Positions 5,395 through 6,765 of a DNA stretch of 6,765 nucleotides are shown piece after piece. The notes beneath the pieces were generated by a model. That model saw nothing but the letters and a program-made list of their open reading frames with translations. It searched no databases and was not told the origin of the DNA. A program made the translations under genes and the position numbers. How positions within the stretch are numbered: position 1 is the first letter of the stretch; the number at the start of each line of letters is the position of its first letter. The stretch lies in the NCBI GenBank assembly GCA_900751695.1, contig CAADSS010000093.1, positions 1-6,765 on the forward strand, written 5' to 3'. Source of the DNA: an uncultured Collinsella sp. (lineage in GTDB: Bacteria; Actinomycetota; Coriobacteriia; Coriobacteriales; Coriobacteriaceae).

Positions 5395-5931
5395 TTACTT
5401 GCGGACGACCTTGACGATGGCGTCACCGGCGGCGACGGCGGACTCTGCCTCAACGGTGAGCTCGACATCGGCAAACTCGGCGGTGTTGGACACGGCCACG
5501 ACGACGCAGTCCTTGTAACCGGCAGCGGCGATCTTGGCGCGGTCGATCTTGAGAATGGGCTGGCCGGCCTTCACGACGTCGTCGGCCTTGACGAAGCCCT
5601 CGAAGCCATCGCCGTTCATGTTGACGGTATCGACGCCAACGTGCACCAGAACCTCGATGCCGCTATCGGACTGCAGCCCCACGGCGTGACCCATGGTGAC
5701 GGTCACCTTACCGTCGCAGGGAGCGTAGACCAGATCGTCCTCGGGCCACACGGCACAGCCCTTGCCCAGAACCTCGCCACCAAAGACGGGATCGGGCACG
5801 TCGGCCATCTTGATGACCTTGCCCTTGACGGGCGAGCACAGCACGTCGGCGCCAGCAGAAGCAGAGATGGAGGCCGGAGCAGCGGCAGCCGCGGGCTCAG
5901 CCTTCTTCTTGAACATGTCAAACAGACCCAT
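5395..5931 (-). CDS. crr: PTS glucose-type IIA component (IIA-Glc / Crr-like)
   Basis: This is the cytoplasmic phosphocarrier that takes phosphate from HPr and passes it to the IIB part of a sugar permease; in some bacteria it also controls other uptake systems. The 178-residue product has a short N-terminal tail (MGLFDMFKKK then an Ala-rich linker to about residue 26) and one complete PTS_EIIA_1 beta-domain. Visible marks are CSPVKGKVI (32-40), FGGEVLGKGCAVWP (50-63), GHAVG with His82, and EVLVHVGVDTV with His97. His97 is the phosphorylated residue by analogy with His90 of E. coli Crr, and His82 its partner (His75). The start ATG at 5931 has AGGAG six to seven bases upstream; a longer frame back to 6117 runs through the promoter and is rejected. 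No IIB or IIC is fused or adjacent, so it must serve a permease encoded elsewhere. It is flanked by its own promoter and terminator and is divergent from a SIS-domain protein. Crr-type or a Gram-positive stand-alone IIA of another glucose-family permease are both possible. Confidence 0.92.
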   Translation of the reverse strand: MGLFDMFKKKAEPAAAAAPASISASAGADVLCSPVKGKVIKMADVPDPVFGGEVLGKGCAVWPEDDLVYAPCDGKVTVTMGHAVGLQSDSGIEVLVHVGVDTVNMNGDGFEGFVKADDVVKAGQPILKIDRAKIAAAGYKDCVVVAVSNTAEFADVELTVEAESAVAAGDAIVKVVRK

Positions 5932-5952
5932 ACGTTTTCTCCTCTTGATTAA

Positions 5953-5968
5953 GCGCAACGTTGTGCGC
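5953..5968. promoter_or_regulatory. Palindrome in the leader of the PTS IIA gene
   Basis: GCGCA-ACGTTG-TGCGC is an inverted repeat that also contains the perfect 8-bp palindrome CAACGTTG (5956-5963). It lies between the predicted IIA transcription start (about 5974) and its ribosome binding site (5942-5947). It could be a repressor operator or a leader hairpin. No T-run follows, so it is not a simple terminator. Confidence 0.4.
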
Positions 5969-5980
5969 ATGCCTACGGTA

Positions 5981-6009
5981 ATTATAGTGCCAAATGGTTC
6001 AAATGCTAA
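5981..6009 (-). promoter_or_regulatory. Sigma70-type promoter of the PTS IIA gene
   Basis: On the minus strand a perfect -10, TATAAT (5986-5981), is preceded at 17 bp by TTAGCA (6009-6004), which matches the -35 consensus at four of six. Transcription should start near 5974, giving a leader of about 43 nt. The A/T-rich -10 stands out in GC-rich surroundings. Confidence 0.75.
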
Positions 6010-6106
6010 GGTGGGGACTCGAATCGCAAGCCCTTCCCGGTAGTGCTCGTGGGATGAGCATCTCCTTTGCATCGCGGGTCGATAAGCCGAGTATCGCCTG
6101 CAGGTT

Positions 6107-6670
6107 ATGGAGCGCATGGAGGGGCTCTACCAGACCACGCTGGCCGAAACGCAGGAGCTGCTCGACCCCACGCAGCTTGACCACGCCGCCAAGCTCATCG
6201 CGAACGCCCGACAGGTCGACATCTACACAGGCTCGCACAACCTCTATCCAGCAGGAATGTTCCGTGATCGCTTGCTCTCCGCCGGCAAAAGCGCGACGTG
6301 CCACGACGGTGGCGAGGCCCAGGTACGTACGGCGCTCGCCTCGGGCGCCGACCATGTGGCAATCGTCATCTCCTACAGCGGCCTTGCGCCCAACCTCAAG
6401 GACATCTTGCCGATCCTCAGCAGCCGGCATGTCCCGGTCATCGTCATCGGCACGCCTTATTGCGCGCGCATTCACCCTGGCTTTGCCGCCTACCTTACGG
6501 TGAGTGACCACGAGAGCATGACACATCGCATCATGCAGTTCGCGAGCCACATCGCCGTGCAATACGTGCTCGATTCGCTTTACAGCAGCTACTTCGCCAA
6601 AGACTACGCCCACTGCTCCGAATTCCTGGAGCGCTCGTTCCCCTACACCCGCCTGCCCGGGCTCAAGTAG
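6107..6670 (+). CDS. SIS-domain protein of the MurR/RpiR type lacking the HTH domain (possibly 5'-truncated)
   Basis: The 187-residue product matches the C-terminal half of RpiR-type regulators, which sense a phosphosugar with a SIS domain. The N-terminal part (ERMEGLYQTTLAETQELLD) looks like the linker helix that normally follows the DNA-binding domain. The SIS fold runs from about residue 36: VDIYTGSHN (37-45) forms the first sugar-phosphate loop and VAIVISYSGLAPN (84-96) the Ser-rich second loop, then VPVIVIGT. RpiR proteins are usually near 280 residues with a 75-80 residue helix-turn-helix first. Here an in-frame stop (TAA at 6083-6085) lies only seven codons before the ATG, and only 175 bp separate it from the divergent IIA gene. 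The ATG at 6107 has no good ribosome binding site; ATG 6116 is an alternative, also poorly placed. It may be a remnant (see findings) or a stand-alone sensor. Its position beside a PTS gene fits sugar control. Confidence 0.7.
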   Translation: MERMEGLYQTTLAETQELLDPTQLDHAAKLIANARQVDIYTGSHNLYPAGMFRDRLLSAGKSATCHDGGEAQVRTALASGADHVAIVISYSGLAPNLKDILPILSSRHVPVIVIGTPYCARIHPGFAAYLTVSDHESMTHRIMQFASHIAVQYVLDSLYSSYFAKDYAHCSEFLERSFPYTRLPGLK

Positions 6671-6671
6671 C

Positions 6672-6717
6672 AACGAGCGTGGATTTTCGGACGCATATCT
6701 AACGAGCGTGGATAATC
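6672..6717. repeat. Direct repeat AACGAGCGTGGAT, two copies
   Basis: AACGAGCGTGGAT occurs at 6672-6684 and 6701-6713, 29 bp apart. Extended to 17 bp the copies agree at 15 positions (TTTC versus TAATC-type ends). The second copy runs into the left arm of the terminal inverted repeat, so one arm seems to be partly duplicated. Confidence 0.7.
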
Positions 6718-6765
6718 TCCCCCTTTGAGCCCGCACACAGGCCAAAGCCGGGAGATTATCCACGC
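6706..6765. repeat. Long inverted repeat at the window end
   Basis: GCGTGGATAATCTCCC (6706-6721) pairs perfectly over 16 bp with 6750-6765. Inside, CTTTG (6723-6727) pairs with CAAAG (6743-6747) and GCC (6729-6731) with GGC (6740-6742), making a nearly continuous hairpin with the loop CGCACACA. It starts 36 bases after the SIS stop and could serve as its terminator hairpin or be a REP-like element. The window stops exactly at the arm end, so any T-run and any longer stem cannot be seen. Confidence 0.78.

Noticed and set aside
5293..5952. 219-codon plus-strand frame opposite the IIA gene
   Set aside because: Shadow of the IIA gene, which has both histidine motifs, promoter and terminator on the minus strand.
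5994..6040. tRNA T-arm-like sequence (GGTTCAAATGC and GGGACTCGAATC)
   Set aside because: No matching T-stem, anticodon arm or acceptor stem could be built on either strand.

Overview
The window looks like a fragment of a high-GC anaerobic actinobacterium, most likely a gut member of the Coriobacteriia such as Collinsella. That placement is inferred from base composition, the protein character and the gene set; no marker gene proves it. Both ends look like contig edges. The first 40 bases contain no A or T, and the last 16 bases are exactly the right arm of a perfect inverted repeat.

Bases 3-3288 (+) hold the end of a [NiFe]-hydrogenase maturation cluster in the order hypF (C-terminal part only), hypC, hypD, hypE. 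HypF and HypE make the thiocyanate on the C-terminal cysteine of HypE. HypC and HypD carry the iron and receive the CN and CO ligands, so these genes build the Fe(CN)2CO centre. Key residues are present in all of them: Cys2 of HypC, the cysteine set of HypD, and the terminal PRIC of HypE. hypC and hypD share one base (TAGTG). No hydrogenase structural gene, hypA or hypB is in view. A HAD-family phosphatase (3393-4061, +) follows.

Bases 4062-4600 lie between two convergent genes and contain no convincing gene. They are packed with ordered secondary structure: (a) six copies of a 14-bp arm in alternating orientation, forming three 62-bp units; (b) a pair of GTCCCC-containing 23-bp direct repeats; (c) smaller inverted repeats; (d) a 99-nt irregular hairpin with about 40 base pairs; (e) a perfect 12-bp hairpin. 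This is the most unusual part of the window.

The minus strand then carries a small unrecognised lipoprotein gene (4601-5158) and, upstream of it and separated by a strong intrinsic terminator, a stand-alone glucose-type PTS IIA gene (5395-5931). The IIA gene has a near-consensus promoter (TTAGCA, 17 bp, TATAAT) and a palindrome in its leader. Divergent from it is a SIS-domain protein of the RpiR type (6107-6670, +) that lacks the usual helix-turn-helix domain. It may be a 5'-truncated remnant or a stand-alone sugar-phosphate sensor. The window ends in a direct repeat and a long inverted repeat.

The coding part is ordinary core metabolism: hydrogenase maturation, phosphatase, sugar uptake and signalling. 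The novelty, if any, is in the non-coding repeats.
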